From positions 13,469 to 19,883 of the forward strand of contig NYVS01000041.1 of assembly GCA_002684755.1 (NCBI GenBank): a DNA stretch of 6,415 bases, written 5' to 3'. Below, piece after piece: positions 5,224 to 6,415 of this stretch. A program made the position numbers and the translations under genes. Numbering within the stretch: the first letter of the stretch is position 1; each line of letters starts with the position of its first letter. Source of the stretch: Phycisphaerae bacterium (lineage in GTDB: Bacteria > Planctomycetota > Phycisphaerae > Phycisphaerales > SM1A02). The notes beneath the pieces are model-generated. The model did no database searches and was not told the DNA's origin. It saw nothing but the letters and a program-made list of their open reading frames with translations.

Positions 5224-6415
5224 TCAGCGGACGAAGGCGTCCGGCAGACCGCCATCGACCGCAAGCACCTGACCCGTCGTCCGGGAAGCCTCGGGACCAA
5301 GCAGGAATCGGATCGCAGCCACCTGATCGCGCGGCCGGATCGGGACGCCGAGCAGGGTGCGGTCCGCGTAGAACGCCGAGAGCCGGTCCACGAGTTCCTC
5401 ATCCGACATCGATTCATCGAAGTCGATCGAATATTTCCGAAGGCTGGAGATCACCCGGTCCCGCGGGAACATCGTGCTTCCCTCGATCACCGTGGCCGGC
5501 GCCACGGCGTTCACCCGGATCCGTGGTGCGAGGCCGACCGCGAGCGACCGCACGAGGTGATTGGCCGCCGCCTTCGAGGCGTCGTAGGCCGATGACCCCT
5601 TCTTCGCGACGACGCCGTTCACGCTCGTCGTGACGACGATCGATCCGTCGAGTGCGGCATCGCCCACCAGTGATCCGAGCTCCTCCGCGAGAATCGAGGG
5701 GCCCTGGACGTTGACCGCGAAGGTCCTTGCGAAGGTGGCGTCGTCGACCACGCCGTCCGGGCCGGGCGTGGGGAACATCCCGGCGGTGACGACGAGGTCG
5801 TCGACGCCCCCGTAGGCGAGGATCGCATCCTCGAAAGCCCGTCGAACCATGGCACGATCGGTGGCGTCCGCGGTGACTGCGAGCGTCGGCCCGCAGCCCG
5901 AGACGCCCGAACCCGCGACACCGATGCCCGACCCCCGCGACGCCTCGATGGCGGCCGCGACGGCCTCCGCACCGGCTGGATCACGGTCCAGGCAGACCAC
6001 CGAGGCATCGTCCTCGACGATCGAAGTGGCGCACTCCCGCCCGATTCCGGAGCCCGCCCCCGCGACCAGCACGACTCGACCGGCGAACGGACGCGGCGCG
6101 GGCATGCGCTGAAGCTTCGCCTCCTCCAGCCGCCAGTACTCGATGTCGAACGCCTCCTGCGCAGGCAGCGCCCGGTAGCCTCCGATCGACTCGGCACCGC
6201 GCATCACCTCGATCGCACAACGATAGAACTCCGCCGTGGTCCGGCTCTCCGACTTGCTCGCGCCGAACGCGATCATGCCGACGCCGGGAATGAGGATCAC
6301 CGTGGGTTCCGGCGGACGCATGCCCGGACTGTCCGGATGTCGACACGATTCGTAGTACGCCTCGTAGTCCCGGACGTACGACTCGAGGCCCGCGTCCAAC
6401 CGCTCGCGAAGGGTC
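5224..6415 (-). CDS. rhaEW: Bifunctional rhamnulose-1-phosphate aldolase/lactaldehyde dehydrogenase, C-terminal part (cut by right edge)
   Basis: About 397 codons are visible and the frame is open to the right edge, so the start lies outside. Full-length relatives have close to 700 residues, with an N-terminal class II aldolase domain that splits L-rhamnulose-1-phosphate into dihydroxyacetone phosphate and L-lactaldehyde, and a C-terminal short-chain dehydrogenase that processes the lactaldehyde. The visible part opens with the end of the aldolase half. The linker AIEVMRGAESIGGYRALP (6160-6213), then EAFDIEYWRLEEAKLQRMP, is the diagnostic stretch of this fusion. The dehydrogenase follows: cofactor loop GAGSGIG (6040-6060), Asn in AVNVQG, Ser in VTTSVNG (about 5623-5625), and Tyr and Lys in AYDASK (5572-5589); it ends TGQVLAVDGGLPDAFVR. 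All four SDR catalytic residues are present. Oddities are a Gly/Ser-rich loop (5890-5940) and VTAG where SDRs usually have NNAG. The rhaM gene follows after 17 bases. Confidence 0.9.
   Translation of the reverse strand, partial: TLRERLDAGLESYVRDYEAYYESCRHPDSPGMRPPEPTVILIPGVGMIAFGASKSESRTTAEFYRCAIEVMRGAESIGGYRALPAQEAFDIEYWRLEEAKLQRMPAPRPFAGRVVLVAGAGSGIGRECATSIVEDDASVVCLDRDPAGAEAVAAAIEASRGSGIGVAGSGVSGCGPTLAVTADATDRAMVRRAFEDAILAYGGVDDLVVTAGMFPTPGPDGVVDDATFARTFAVNVQGPSILAEELGSLVGDAALDGSIVVTTSVNGVVAKKGSSAYDASKAAANHLVRSLAVGLAPRIRVNAVAPATVIEGSTMFPRDRVISSLRKYSIDFDESMSDEELVDRLSAFYADRTLLGVPIRPRDQVAAIRFLLGPEASRTTGQVLAVDGGLPDAFVR

Noticed and set aside
1..6415. CRISPR array, tRNA, rRNA or mobile element
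   Set aside because: No spaced direct repeats, cloverleaf, terminal inverted repeats or transposase-like protein was seen; genes and short gaps account for the whole window.

Overview
The window is G+C-rich (roughly two thirds by eye), almost fully coding, and carries six protein genes plus the edge of a possible seventh. Several traits point to a planctomycete, most likely of the Phycisphaerae. These are a secreted protein with the dockerin-like repeat typical of that group (DLN..., then DLGGLIAAWG), a Cys-rich tail containing CCTDWDAAC, an ECF sigma factor coupled to a single-pass membrane protein without a zinc anti-sigma motif, and a small redoxin with a CPIA active site. This placement is an inference from protein style. 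No rRNA, tRNA, IS element or CRISPR array was seen.

Left block (1-3763, all minus strand, read right to left): ECF sigma factor (3197-3763); a membrane-anchored protein with a LolA/RseB-like outer domain (2112-3200), joined to the sigma gene by a 4-base ATGA overlap; a 153-base gap; a secreted YHYH-domain protein with a dockerin-like EF-hand pair, an 18-glycine spacer and a Cys-rich tail (876-1958); a 120-base gap holding a strong inverted repeat; a membrane-anchored or secreted redoxin (18-755); and possibly a further gene whose ATG overlaps the redoxin stop (1-21). The sigma/membrane-protein pair looks like an envelope-signal module. Whether it controls the two exported proteins downstream is a guess based on order and strand.

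Middle: a 131-base divergent intergenic region (3764-3894) separates the sigma gene from a plus-strand hormone-sensitive-lipase-type esterase (3895-4863) with a complete catalytic triad.

Right block (4886-6415, minus strand): the C-terminal part of a fused rhamnulose-1-phosphate aldolase/lactaldehyde dehydrogenase (RhaEW type, cut by the right edge), followed after 17 bases by L-rhamnose mutarotase (rhaM). Together they mark an L-rhamnose catabolic operon that continues beyond the window: RhaM interconverts the rhamnose anomers, while RhaEW splits rhamnulose-1-phosphate and processes the lactaldehyde released. The esterase converges on rhaM with 22 bases between stops and is not part of that operon.

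At the whole-window scale the palindrome CGATCG is strikingly common (about 30 copies by hand count, against roughly two expected from base composition). It recurs in nearly every gene and on both coding orientations.
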